Below are positions 9,259-17,832 of a DNA stretch of 64,000 bases, in pieces. Numbering within the stretch: position 1 is the first letter of the stretch; each line of letters opens with the position of its first letter. A program made the translations under genes and the position numbers. The stretch is from Gammaproteobacteria bacterium (lineage in GTDB: Bacteria > Pseudomonadota > Gammaproteobacteria > Pseudomonadales > Pseudohongiellaceae). Below the pieces are notes generated by a model, which worked only from the letters and a program-made list of their open reading frames with translations, did not search any database and was not told the DNA's origin. The stretch lies in assembly GCA_028818225.1 (NCBI GenBank), contig JAPPOG010000010.1, positions 1 to 64,000 on the forward strand, in the 5' to 3' direction.

Positions 9259-10344
9259 CTAATCCGGCAATGGCATACCTCTTTCCTGTAACACTTCCGC
9301 AAAAGTCCGTGACGCATTTACCCCGGGAGGAAAACCCGCATACATCGTTACTTGCGCGATCAACTCCGAGATCTCTTCCGTGGTTAAGCCATTATCCAGG
9401 CCACGATTCAGGTGCACACGTAATTGATCGGTTTGATAGTTCGCCAGAGTCACCGCAATGGTAGCGAGACTGCGATCCCGTTCCGATAACTGTTCCCGCG
9501 TCCAGGTTTCTCCGTAGAGCATGCCGGTGATTAATTCATCGAGATAAGGTGCGCCGGGAAAACGACTATCGTCCATTGGCAAACCTCTCGCCTCGAACAC
9601 CTCGGCAGCAACTCGCGAGGCATTCACCCCAGTCGGAAACCCGGAATAAAAAGTCACGTGGGTAATTATTTCACTTATCTCTTCCTGGGTAACGCCGTTA
9701 TCCAACGCCCTGCCCATATGATACCGAATTTCACTGGAAGCATAGAGTGCAGTTCCCACAGCCACCGTAATCATGCTGCGATCGCGCTGGGAAAGTTCTT
9801 CCCGCGTCCAGGTTTCCGCGTAGAGCACCTGGTTCAGTAAATCCCTGAGGTATGGGGCCTGAGGGTAAGCACCGGGAAATTCCAATTCCGGATTATCCGG
9901 GGGCTGTCGGGACGAAGCACCCGGTGGAATTGCTGGCAATCCGCGCTCTTCGAATACCTGCGCCGCTACTCGTGCTGCGTTGACACCAGTTGGGAATCCG
10001 GAATACCAGAGAGTATGAGCAATGATCTCCACCAGTTCTGCCTGGGTAATGCCGTTATCCAGCGCGCGCCCCATATGCAGGCGCAGCTCGTTAGTCGCAT
10101 AAGTAGCCTGATTCACCGCGACGGTGATCATACTGCGATCTCGAGCTGATAATTGCGGGCGCTCCCAGATATCCCCATACACATAGGTATTACGTATGTG
10201 ACCTAGATAGGGAGCCGCATCATAGGCGCCAGGTGGTGGCGCTGGTTGTTGTGCGGCTACTGAGGCGCAGATTAACAGCAAACCCCCTGCGCACAGTAAT
10301 CGTAGTCCATTTTGTAGCTGGGAAAGAAATTGCGAAATAAGCAT
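9259..10344 (-). CDS. Secreted protein with three carboxymuconolactone-decarboxylase-like repeats
   Basis: A 361-residue protein with a signal peptide (LLCAGGLLLICASVAA) and three tandem AhpD/CMD-like domains at about 46-136, 165-256 and 267-357. Each has the pattern W-x-R-x-x-L-S-x-R-D-R-S, then L-R-x-H-(M/L)-x-R-(A/G)-L-D-N-G, then YSGFPTGVNA or YAGFPPGVNA. Cytosolic CMD proteins usually carry one or two such domains. The peroxidase-type CxxC of AhpD is absent from all three, so a lyase or binding role is more likely than peroxidase activity. GGAGGG precedes the ATG. It lies directly upstream of hspQ with one base between the genes. Confidence 0.9.
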   Translation of the reverse strand: MLISQFLSQLQNGLRLLCAGGLLLICASVAAQQPAPPPGAYDAAPYLGHIRNTYVYGDIWERPQLSARDRSMITVAVNQATYATNELRLHMGRALDNGITQAELVEIIAHTLWYSGFPTGVNAARVAAQVFEERGLPAIPPGASSRQPPDNPELEFPGAYPQAPYLRDLLNQVLYAETWTREELSQRDRSMITVAVGTALYASSEIRYHMGRALDNGVTQEEISEIITHVTFYSGFPTGVNASRVAAEVFEARGLPMDDSRFPGAPYLDELITGMLYGETWTREQLSERDRSLATIAVTLANYQTDQLRVHLNRGLDNGLTTEEISELIAQVTMYAGFPPGVNASRTFAEVLQERGMPLPD

Positions 10345-10416
10345 GATCTGCCCTCCCTTCGATGTTGTTCTGTTATTGTATTTAATTTATCAGAGAGTGA
10401 CGCATTAAGTGTCAAA

Positions 10417-10458
10417 GGGCCAGCATAAAAATACAGTATCGCATTTTAGTGCTGACCC
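10417..10458. repeat. REP-like hairpin
   Basis: An inverted repeat: GGGCCAGCATAAAAAT pairs with ATTTTAGTGCTGACCC across a short loop, with one mismatch and one bulge in the stem. It lies just beyond the 3' end of the minus-strand SDR operon and before the CMD gene, and could also act as a transcript end. It is the best-formed palindrome of the family in this window. Confidence 0.7.
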
Positions 10459-10479
10459 TCATTTTAGACTGCTTATCAT

Positions 10480-11244
10480 TTAAGCTGAATAGCCTCCATC
10501 GACCGGCAGTGACTGCCCGGTAATATAACCAGCATTTTCCGAAGCAAGAAACACCACGGTATCAAATAGCTCTGCTGGTGCTCCTGCTCTGGCCAAAGGC
10601 ACCTGCTGCATCCACTGATCCAGGATGCCCCCCGGCGGTGAATCAATCTCTTGTGACAGGCCAATTGCAATCAAACCAACGGCAACACAGTTGGCGCGAA
10701 TACCATGTTGACCCTCTTCTCGGGCGATGGCCGTGCACAGGTGCTGCACCCCTGCTTTTGGAATCGAAGAAAGACCATCGGTGCTGATGTATTTGTGAAT
10801 GGCTGCGGTAGTAAGCGCAGTTATGGAACCACCTCCACCTTCCCGCAGCACAGGAACGACAGCGCGCACAACGTGATAGAAACCTTTTACATCAGTATCC
10901 AGTGTTTTGTAGAACACCTCCGGATCGGCATCCATGATCGGCAGTATGTGCAAGAATGGTCCAGTTGCAAAAACCACTGAATGAATGCGGCCGAATTCAT
11001 CACGCGCCTGGGTGACAAACTCTTCAGTCTGTTTCAGGTCTAACAAGTCAACACAACCCGCCATGGCGCGTTGACCATTGGCTTCCACCATGGCAACGTT
11101 CTTATCAGCCGCTTCTTTGTTGGTCAGGTAGGTAAACGCAACATCAGTACCGCTTTTGCTTAGTAAATCGACTGTTCCACCACCAAGCCCGCCGGAACCA
11201 CCAAAGACAATCGCTGCCCCTTCTGGAAATCTGTAATTACTCAT
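10480..11244 (-). CDS. SDR-family oxidoreductase lacking the catalytic Tyr
   Basis: A 254-residue Rossmann protein with a nucleotide-binding GGSGGLG (15-21), the NNAG-equivalent FATGPF (92-97), and a FabG-like C-terminus (YITGQSLPVDGGYSA). In the active site the usual Ser is Thr (ALTTAA, 145-146) and the YxxxK motif reads SSIPK, so Lys163 is present but the Tyr position is Ser159. Tyr152 lies seven residues earlier and is not in the normal register. The protein may be a non-catalytic or unusual SDR, as in enoyl-reductase-like branches. It is the last gene of a minus-strand operon with a hydrolase, TetR, APH-like kinase and a normal SDR. Confidence 0.88.
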   Translation of the reverse strand: MSNYRFPEGAAIVFGGSGGLGGGTVDLLSKSGTDVAFTYLTNKEAADKNVAMVEANGQRAMAGCVDLLDLKQTEEFVTQARDEFGRIHSVVFATGPFLHILPIMDADPEVFYKTLDTDVKGFYHVVRAVVPVLREGGGGSITALTTAAIHKYISTDGLSSIPKAGVQHLCTAIAREEGQHGIRANCVAVGLIAIGLSQEIDSPPGGILDQWMQQVPLARAGAPAELFDTVVFLASENAGYITGQSLPVDGGYSA

Positions 11245-11289
11245 TGAGAAAACCTCTTTGCTAAATTTGTTTTTATGTTTGTTAATTAT

Positions 11290-12096
11290 TCAGATGCACT
11301 CGCTGATGAAATCAATCAGTAGCTGATTGTAGGCTGCTGCATCTTCGATGTGCGGCGCATGACCGCATCCTGCAAACTCATGTGTGCGAGCATTAGTGTT
11401 AATGTTTGTTACCGAGCGGGGAATGTCCGGATCTACCACCACGTCTTCAGTACCCACACAGGAGAGAATCGGGCAGCTCAATTCGGCAAGTATGGCGCGC
11501 TGATCAAGAGGACCCAGTGCTGCCAGTGAATCGGCGGCAGAAGGGCAACTCTCCATAAATATCTGCCAGATCCAATGCAGGGTATTGTCACCAAGGGGCT
11601 TGGCCGCAATGCCCTGGGTTAATCCCCAGAGGAATTCAGCGCGGTTGGCTTCCATTGCTGCCATGGTTTCAGCCAGAGCGGCTTTTTCACCACCATAAGG
11701 ATAGTCGGATTTTTGTAAATAAGCCGGCGTTGCGCCACAGGTGTTCACAACACCGGCACAGCGTGCACCAAGTTCCGAGGCAGCCTGTATAACCACCGCA
11801 CCACCAAGTGACCAGCCATTAAGAACCACCTGCGCAAGGTTTAAATGATCCACCAATGCAATGACATCACCGGCAATTGCTTCGATTGAAAAATCGGAGA
11901 AATCTTTATCGGACAAGCCGCAGCCCCGATGGTCGATTAAAACAACTCGGTGACCTGCTGCACGAATCGCATTCAGATTGAAATCCCAAGTGCGCACACT
12001 CATGCCCCAACCATGCACCAGCACCACGGCGCTGACACCCGAACCATAATCTTCAAAATAAATACGCTTGCCCGCATCCCGTTCCAGATACGCCAT
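11290..12096 (-). CDS. Alpha/beta hydrolase
   Basis: A 268-residue cytosolic hydrolase with oxyanion-hole HGWG (28-31), nucleophile elbow GWSLGG (Ser96), an acid in VGTEDVVVD and His in AGCGHAPHIED. It resembles the esterase/lactonase/C-C hydrolase subfamily acting in ring-cleavage pathways. Its start is two bases after the TetR stop, so it is coupled to that gene. Near a Baeyer-Villiger monooxygenase, lactone or ester hydrolysis is a natural guess, but sequence alone does not settle the substrate. Confidence 0.9.
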   Translation of the reverse strand: MAYLERDAGKRIYFEDYGSGVSAVVLVHGWGMSVRTWDFNLNAIRAAGHRVVLIDHRGCGLSDKDFSDFSIEAIAGDVIALVDHLNLAQVVLNGWSLGGAVVIQAASELGARCAGVVNTCGATPAYLQKSDYPYGGEKAALAETMAAMEANRAEFLWGLTQGIAAKPLGDNTLHWIWQIFMESCPSAADSLAALGPLDQRAILAELSCPILSCVGTEDVVVDPDIPRSVTNINTNARTHEFAGCGHAPHIEDAAAYNQLLIDFISECI

Positions 12097-12098
12097 GA

Positions 12099-12746
12099 TT
12101 AACTCCTGTTACTGAGCAATTTAATTATTGCCTGCTCATAGTGAGAAAAAACTTCGTCCAGGTCCAGTGCTTCGGCGTCAACCAGCCACTGATAAACCGT
12201 CCCGAAAATGAATGAACAGAACTGCACAGCGTACTGCTCCGGGTTGATTGTTGAATCTATTTCACCGTTCGCAATGCCCTCGCGAATCCAGCGTGTGGCA
12301 TCTTTGCGATAACTGTTGTGATTGGCGGCCAATCGCGCGCGAATCTCGGAGGCGTGACCGAGGGATTCATACCAGAGGATATACATGGCGCGCATATAGG
12401 CAGGCTCGCTGCTGATAAAGTCTTTTAGTGCTGCAATAGCAGCCTGCAATGCAGCCAGGCCGGTTTTGTTTTCCGTGTATTGCTGCAGAAAATTCTTCCA
12501 GTCCGAATCGAAATGCAGAAAAAGCTCGCGCAGAAATACTTCCTTCGAGCCAAACCGGGAATTAGCCAGGCCGCGACTGTAGCCGGCAAGTTCACCTATG
12601 GCTTTCAGCGTAGTGCCCTGGGTACCATGCTGACTGATCAGCTCAATGGCAGCATCGAACATGCGCTGATCAGAGAGAGCCGTGCGTTCTGCCTGGGTCA
12701 TGCGTTCGCTGGCGGTTTGTGCAAATTGTGCCTGCTGATTTGTCAT
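12099..12746 (-). CDS. TetR-family transcriptional regulator
   Basis: A 215-residue regulator. The N-terminal helix-turn-helix is at about 25-75 (ELISQHGTQGTTLKAIGELA then YSRGLANSRFGSKEVF). The C-terminal two-thirds is a helical ligand and dimer domain. It sits inside the operon it probably controls. Candidate operators are the palindromes at 14572-14590 and 14632-14651 in the divergent promoter. The ligand is likely a CoA thioester or pathway intermediate by analogy with TetR regulators of degradation clusters; that is inference. Confidence 0.9.
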   Translation of the reverse strand: MTNQQAQFAQTASERMTQAERTALSDQRMFDAAIELISQHGTQGTTLKAIGELAGYSRGLANSRFGSKEVFLRELFLHFDSDWKNFLQQYTENKTGLAALQAAIAALKDFISSEPAYMRAMYILWYESLGHASEIRARLAANHNSYRKDATRWIREGIANGEIDSTINPEQYAVQFCSFIFGTVYQWLVDAEALDLDEVFSHYEQAIIKLLSNRS

Positions 12747-12803
12747 TGAATCGACATCTTCCTTCTTATTAGTATTGATTTCATTTGCATGCGGGATTTG
12801 CTT

Positions 12804-13829
12804 CTACCAGTCACCCGTGGCGGCATGCTGCGCTTCCACTAGCAGTGCCGGCACATCGTATTCAAGGCCGCGACTATAGGCGGCATCTACTTTGCCCTGT
12901 TGTTGCAATATCCAGGCGCCTTCGACAATAGCGGCCAGTCGCCAGAAGGCAAAGCACAGGTAAAAATCCAGATGATCTAGTGCCAGGCTGGTGCGCTCGG
13001 ACCAGCGCTGTGCCAGTATTTTCCTGGATACAATTCCTGGATTACGAGTGACGGCCTGCACATGTTGAAAGGCGGGCGGATCGATAGTGCGAGAACCCCA
13101 AAACATCAAGAACAAACTGAGGTCTGCCAAGGGATCGCCCAGTGTGGACAATTCCCAGTCGATTACAGCTGCCAGCTCGGGTACCGAAGCACGACATAAG
13201 GTGTTATCGAGATGATAGTCACCATGAATAATTGCTGCAGACGATTTTGAGGGAAGATTCACCCGCAACCAGTCCGCCAGCTCATCCAATAGAGGCAAAT
13301 CGCGTACTGACTGCTGCTTGCGAATTTGTTGCCAACGATCGATGTTGCGCACTAAAAAATCGTCAGCATTGCCCAAGTCAGCAAGACCAACTGCTGCCGG
13401 GTCAATACTGTGAAGCGTCGCCAACTCATCAACTAATTGCTGTCCAAGTTTATTAAGACTTTCGACAGGATCGCTGTAATCAGTTGGCAGCGTGTCAGTA
13501 ATTGCAACGCCATCGATGTGTTCCACCAGCAGGAAGGATCTGCCAATAACTTTAGTGTCTTCGCACCAGGCCAAAACCTGTGGCACTTTCAATTTCCCTC
13601 CCAGTGCTGACATTACCCTCGCCTCTCGCGCGATCCCCCTCTCGGCATTGGGGGAAATACTGGCGTCCGGTGGCATCCTCAAAACCAGGTCACCCTCATC
13701 GCTGCCGATTAACAAGGTGAGATTGGCGTTGCCACCGCCAAGTGCTTTAAGGACTGCAACGCCGGATCGCCCAAGTGAATTCTCTATCCACTTCGCCAGC
13801 TGCTGTTGATCGATTCGGCCGACTTCCAT
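12804..13829 (-). CDS. APH-like phosphotransferase (acyl-CoA dehydrogenase-associated type)
   Basis: A 341-residue kinase-fold protein. The Brenner motif is IIHGDYHLDNTL with catalytic Asp, and the metal site is AVIDWELSTLGDPLAD. The N-lobe begins with the pattern LGGGNANLTLLI. This subfamily is the one found fused to, or next to, acyl-CoA dehydrogenases of the ACAD10/11 type, which act on 4-hydroxy acids through a phosphorylated intermediate. Here an acyl-CoA dehydrogenase gene lies nearby on the other strand (14712-16010). Its start is three bases after the stop of the upstream SDR. Confidence 0.9.
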   Translation of the reverse strand: MEVGRIDQQQLAKWIENSLGRSGVAVLKALGGGNANLTLLIGSDEGDLVLRMPPDASISPNAERGIAREARVMSALGGKLKVPQVLAWCEDTKVIGRSFLLVEHIDGVAITDTLPTDYSDPVESLNKLGQQLVDELATLHSIDPAAVGLADLGNADDFLVRNIDRWQQIRKQQSVRDLPLLDELADWLRVNLPSKSSAAIIHGDYHLDNTLCRASVPELAAVIDWELSTLGDPLADLSLFLMFWGSRTIDPPAFQHVQAVTRNPGIVSRKILAQRWSERTSLALDHLDFYLCFAFWRLAAIVEGAWILQQQGKVDAAYSRGLEYDVPALLVEAQHAATGDW

Positions 13830-13832
13830 GAA

Positions 13833-14552
13833 TTAACCCGGCAAACCAAAGGTACTCATCAAACCACCATCCACTGGAATAAAGGCACCGGTCATGTAGG
13901 TTGCGCTGGCAACGGAATGAACCACGTCGGCGATTTCCATTGCCGTGCCCAGACGACCGAGTGGGATCATGGCGCGCATGGAGTCCATGGCTTTTTCTGA
14001 AAGTCCACTGGTCATATCAGTAAGAACCAAGCCCGGGATAACCAGGTTGACCCGAATGTCCCGACTGGCGAATTCGATGGCCAGGGCTCGGGTAAGCCCG
14101 GCCAGCCCTGCCTTGGAACTGGCGTAAGCGGCATCACCGGGAAATCCTCGAAAACCAACAACCGCTCCGATGTTAATGATGCTCGCTCCCCGCTCAAGGT
14201 GCGATTCGGTAGCGCGTATAACTTGTAACGCACCGGTTAAATTGGTTTGTAAAACCGCTTCCCAGTCCTCGAGGTCTAGCCGTGACGCTTTGCCGCCGCG
14301 ATGTAGACCAGCATTATTAACAACAATGTCGATTCGGCCCCATTGGCTGATGATCTGCTCAATGGCAGCAGTCAGTTGAGCTTCATCGCTGACATCAGCT
14401 ATCAAGTTCAATTGCTTTTCGTTGTTACTTTTATTGGGACTGCGGGCAAGCACAGCGACCCGGTTGCCGCCGGCCAGGGCTTTTTCGACGATAGCGCGAC
14501 CGATGCCGCGAGAGCCGCCAGTAACTAGCCATACTTTTGCAGAATTTGACAA
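13833..14552 (-). CDS. SDR-family oxidoreductase (FabG-like)
   Basis: A 239-residue classical SDR: cofactor loop TGGSRGIG, NNAG, catalytic Ser in INIGAVVGF/GDAA context, and an intact YASSKAG catalytic motif. The end (GAFIPVDGGL) is typical for the 3-oxoacyl reductase/3-hydroxyacyl dehydrogenase type. It is the first gene of the minus-strand operon and is transcribed away from the acyl-CoA dehydrogenase. Likely role: oxidation of a hydroxyacyl or alicyclic alcohol intermediate. Confidence 0.92.
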   Translation of the reverse strand: MSNSAKVWLVTGGSRGIGRAIVEKALAGGNRVAVLARSPNKSNNEKQLNLIADVSDEAQLTAAIEQIISQWGRIDIVVNNAGLHRGGKASRLDLEDWEAVLQTNLTGALQVIRATESHLERGASIINIGAVVGFRGFPGDAAYASSKAGLAGLTRALAIEFASRDIRVNLVIPGLVLTDMTSGLSEKAMDSMRAMIPLGRLGTAMEIADVVHSVASATYMTGAFIPVDGGLMSTFGLPG

Positions 14553-14571
14553 TCGGGGCTCCGAACAAACG

Positions 14572-14590
14572 CTTGCTTGTGTCTAGCAAG
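14572..14590. promoter_or_regulatory. Palindrome in divergent promoter, possible TetR operator
   Basis: Perfect 6-bp arms CTTGCT/AGCAAG with a 7-bp spacer, followed at once by TATAAT at 14591-14596. It lies 20 bases upstream of the minus-strand SDR start. Size and position suit a TetR-type operator, but no binding data can be inferred. Confidence 0.4.
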
Positions 14591-14631
14591 TATAATTCTG
14601 TAGACTTCCAAGTCAACGACTCACCCGGCAT

Positions 14632-14651
14632 GATGAGTCTGCATACTCATC
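14632..14651. promoter_or_regulatory. Second palindrome in divergent promoter, possible TetR operator
   Basis: Perfect 7-bp arms GATGAGT/ACTCATC with a 6-bp spacer, between the divergent SDR and acyl-CoA dehydrogenase genes. The arm sequence differs from that of the neighbouring palindrome, so at most one of the two is likely to be the local TetR site. Confidence 0.45.
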
Positions 14652-14711
14652 TGAACTGACCAAACTTGCGTGACGGCATTTGAAGAGCGCGATTACAAAT
14701 AGGAATTTACC

Positions 14712-16010
14712 GTGAGCTGGAGTTTTGAAACCGATCCCGCATTCCAAAGCCAACTGGATTGGATTACCGACTTCACCCGGGAAGAAATCGAACCTTTAGA
14801 CCTGGTGTTTCGAGCACCGGGCGATCCCTGGGATCCAGCGTCGCCGGCGGCAAAGGCGATGGAACCGCTGCGAGAAAAAGTCAGACAACGTGAACTTTGG
14901 GCCTGTCATCTGAGCCCGGAACTGGGTGGCAGTGGTTATGGCCAGGTCAAGCTGGGATTAATGAATGAAATCCTGGGTCGCAGCCGCTTCGGGCCCAGTG
15001 TCTTCGGCTGCCAGGCACCGGATTCTGGCAACGCGGAAATTCTTGCCCACTTCGGTACCGACGAACAAAAACAGAAATACCTGCAGCCATTACTCGATGC
15101 CAAGATCGCTTCCTGTTACTCCATGACCGAACCGCAGGCGGGTTCCGATCCCGGCGAATTCTCCTGCATGGCCCAACAAGAAGGCAGTGAGTGGGTAATA
15201 AATGGTGAAAAATGGTTCGCCTCTCACGCGCGCTTTGCTGAATTTCTGATCGTCATGGTGGTAACCGACAAATCCGTGCCAATTCATCAGGGTGCATCCA
15301 TGTTGCTGGTTGAAAAAGACACACCAGGAATGGAGATCATTCGTAACTCCGCTGTAGGGCCTCACGCCGAACAGGGCGATGGTGTGCATGCCTACATAAA
15401 ATTTGAGAATTGTCGGGTACCGCTGGAAAACATGCTGGGTAAACCGGGGCAGGGTTTTATTGTTGCCCAGACAAGACTCGGCGGCGGTCGCGTGCATCAC
15501 GCGATGCGGACGGTAGGTGTACTCAACAAGGCGCTGGACATGATGTGCGAACGGGCACTGAGTCGTGTGACCAAGGGCGAAGTGTTGGCGGATAAGCAAT
15601 TTACCCAGGAGAAGATTGCTGACAGCTATACCCAGGTTCTGCAGTACCGACTGCATGTACTTTATACCGCCTGGTTGATCGACAAATACAAGGAATACAA
15701 TCGAGAGGTACGCAAGGAAATTGCCGCTATCAAAGCAGCCACTCCGGGTATATTAAAAGATATTGTCTACCGGGCCATGCACCTGCATGGCAGTCTTGGC
15801 ATGTCGGATGAGACCCCCCTGGTCACTATGTGGGCAAACATTCCGGAACTTGGTGTGGTAGATGGGCCGTCAGAAGTGCATAAACTCACGGTAGCGAAAA
15901 CAGTCCTGCGAGAATATGCAGCCGCACCGGGAGTATTTCCGACTTATCACACACCGACTCAGAGAGAAGCCGCGCTGGCGAAATACGGGCATTACCTGAA
16001 TGAGGAGTGA
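14712..16010 (+). CDS. Acyl-CoA dehydrogenase
   Basis: A 432-residue flavoprotein dehydrogenase of the ACAD10/11-like type. Blocks include CYSMTEPQAGSDPGEFSC (flavin and substrate contacts), GEKWFASHARFAEFLIVM, and the C-terminal MHLHGSLGMSDETPLVTMW, which forms part of the FAD site in the family. The start is GTG at 14712 with AGGAA eight bases upstream. It forms a pair with the APH-like kinase on the opposite strand and is followed by a Baeyer-Villiger monooxygenase. Role: alpha,beta-dehydrogenation of an acyl-CoA, probably branched or ring-derived. Confidence 0.95.
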   Translation: MSWSFETDPAFQSQLDWITDFTREEIEPLDLVFRAPGDPWDPASPAAKAMEPLREKVRQRELWACHLSPELGGSGYGQVKLGLMNEILGRSRFGPSVFGCQAPDSGNAEILAHFGTDEQKQKYLQPLLDAKIASCYSMTEPQAGSDPGEFSCMAQQEGSEWVINGEKWFASHARFAEFLIVMVVTDKSVPIHQGASMLLVEKDTPGMEIIRNSAVGPHAEQGDGVHAYIKFENCRVPLENMLGKPGQGFIVAQTRLGGGRVHHAMRTVGVLNKALDMMCERALSRVTKGEVLADKQFTQEKIADSYTQVLQYRLHVLYTAWLIDKYKEYNREVRKEIAAIKAATPGILKDIVYRAMHLHGSLGMSDETPLVTMWANIPELGVVDGPSEVHKLTVAKTVLREYAAAPGVFPTYHTPTQREAALAKYGHYLNEE

Positions 16011-16133
16011 TCAAAATCAGCTTGAGTGTGATTTTATGAGAAAGTTTAAAAGCGAGCCCTGTTATATTCCTTGAGAATCAAATCCTTTTATTCACTAATA
16101 ACAATGAACAACAGTACACCGAGGTAAATCACT

Positions 16134-17810
16134 ATGGATCAACAGCAAAAACCTGATTTTGACGTCATCAGTGTTGGTGCCGGTTTTGCCGGTCTGGCTT
16201 TGATTCACCATTTGCGCGAGGCTGGCCTCAGTATTCGGGTTTTTGATCGTGCATCGGATATTGGTGGTACCTGGACCTGGAATCGCTATCCCGGCGCCAT
16301 GACCGACAGCGAAAGTTATTACTACTGCCTGATGTTCTCCAAAGAGTTATTGCAGGAGTGGTCGTGGACTCAGCGCTATCCGGATTGGAAAGAAACGCTC
16401 GCCTACATGCACTTTGTCGCCGACCGCTGTGACATGTGGCCACACATTCAGCTCAATACAGAAATCGTGGCGGCGGATTATCAAAAAGAAAAAGCAAACT
16501 GGAAAGTCACCACCGCCGGTGGCGAATCATTCACCTGCAAATACTTTATTAGCAGCATGGGTATGATTTCCCATCCTGTTATTCCTGACATCAAGGGCAA
16601 GGACAGCTTCAAAGGGCCGATTTTTCACTCCGCGCGTTGGCCTGAGGATCTTGACTACAAAGGCAAGCGAGTCGGTATTATCGGAGCCGGTGCCACTACG
16701 GTGCAGTTAGTACCGGCCATCGCCGCAGATGCTGCCGAAGTTACGGTATTCCACCGCACGCCCAATTACATCCTGCCAGCGATGCAGAAACCGATGACGC
16801 CGGAATGGGAAAAAGAAATCAAAGATAATTACGATGAGATTGTAGCCATGTGCCGCAATCATGGCTTCGGCATGGCCTTCGGTACTGCCAATGGTCGCAT
16901 GGCAATGGAAACTTCAGCGGAAGAGCGGGAGCGCATATTCGAAGAAAACTGGACCGGCAGTTTCCGTTGGGTATTTGAAACCTTTGACGATCTTCTGGGT
17001 TCGCCAGAAGCTAATCGCTGGGCTTCGGAATTTATTATTCGCAAGATGCGCGAGCGCATTAATGAACCGGAAATCGCTGATATTCTGGTGCCGAAGGCAG
17101 ATGATTACCCTTTGTTCGCCAAACGCCCACCATTGGATCATGACTACCTCGAAGCCTTCAATCGGGATAATGTTCATGTCGTTGACATCAAAATTCGCGA
17201 ACCGCTAGCAGAGATCACCGAGACCGGCATTCGCACGACAAAGGATCATTACGAGTTTGACATCATCGTACTGGCCACTGGTTTTCAGGCCTACACCGGT
17301 GCATTGGAAGCCTTTCCTATTCGCGGCGAGTCCGGTATCAGCCTGAAAGAAAAATGGAAAGATGAGTCCCAATCCATTATGGGTGTCTGCATCGCCGACT
17401 ACCCCAATCTGTTTACCATTACTGGTCCGCAAGCACCGTTTGCCAATCTACCCACATCAATTGGTCAGAACGCAGTCTGGATCGCCAACTGCATTAAGAA
17501 GATGGAGACAGAGGGTTACGATGTCTTTAAGCCGCGTAAAGAGGCAGAAGAACAGTGGTCAGCCACTGTGGCGGATATTCATGTACAAACCCTGATGAAC
17601 AGTGGCGACGAGGTGAATTCCTGGATGATGGGGGCCAATCTCGGTGACAAGAAGCCGCGGGTGTTAATCTACTTCGGCGGTGCCAACAACTATTACGACG
17701 CACTGGATCAATCTGCAGAGCAGGGATACCCGGAATTGGAATTTGAAAAGCTCAGCGCCCCAAATTTGGACAGTGGGATCGCAGAAAATAATGCCAAACC
17801 ACATATATAG
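16134..17810 (+). CDS. Baeyer-Villiger flavin monooxygenase
   Basis: A 558-residue class B flavoprotein monooxygenase. It has two Rossmann GxGxxG sites (FAD, GAGFAG at 15-20; NADPH, GAGATT at 184-189) separated by the Baeyer-Villiger fingerprint FKGPIFHSARWP (159-170), matching FxGxxxHxxxWP. The DIGGTWTWNRYPGAMTDSES stretch is typical of cyclohexanone/phenylacetone-type enzymes. The reaction inserts oxygen next to a ketone, giving an ester or lactone. GAGG lies nine bases before the ATG. With the nearby hydrolase, SDRs and acyl-CoA dehydrogenase it suggests breakdown of a cyclic ketone, terpenoid or steroid-like compound. Confidence 0.94.
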   Translation: MDQQQKPDFDVISVGAGFAGLALIHHLREAGLSIRVFDRASDIGGTWTWNRYPGAMTDSESYYYCLMFSKELLQEWSWTQRYPDWKETLAYMHFVADRCDMWPHIQLNTEIVAADYQKEKANWKVTTAGGESFTCKYFISSMGMISHPVIPDIKGKDSFKGPIFHSARWPEDLDYKGKRVGIIGAGATTVQLVPAIAADAAEVTVFHRTPNYILPAMQKPMTPEWEKEIKDNYDEIVAMCRNHGFGMAFGTANGRMAMETSAEERERIFEENWTGSFRWVFETFDDLLGSPEANRWASEFIIRKMRERINEPEIADILVPKADDYPLFAKRPPLDHDYLEAFNRDNVHVVDIKIREPLAEITETGIRTTKDHYEFDIIVLATGFQAYTGALEAFPIRGESGISLKEKWKDESQSIMGVCIADYPNLFTITGPQAPFANLPTSIGQNAVWIANCIKKMETEGYDVFKPRKEAEEQWSATVADIHVQTLMNSGDEVNSWMMGANLGDKKPRVLIYFGGANNYYDALDQSAEQGYPELEFEKLSAPNLDSGIAENNAKPHI

Positions 17811-17832
17811 AAACAAGACTTTGCATACCAGT

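Noticed and set aside
15090-15656. 188-codon minus-strand open frame within the acyl-CoA dehydrogenase gene
   Set aside because: It lies wholly opposite a strongly conserved gene, has no family motif and no ribosome site; it is a shadow frame. Other long opposite-strand frames (for example 27450-28100 and 3388-3933) were dropped for the same reason.
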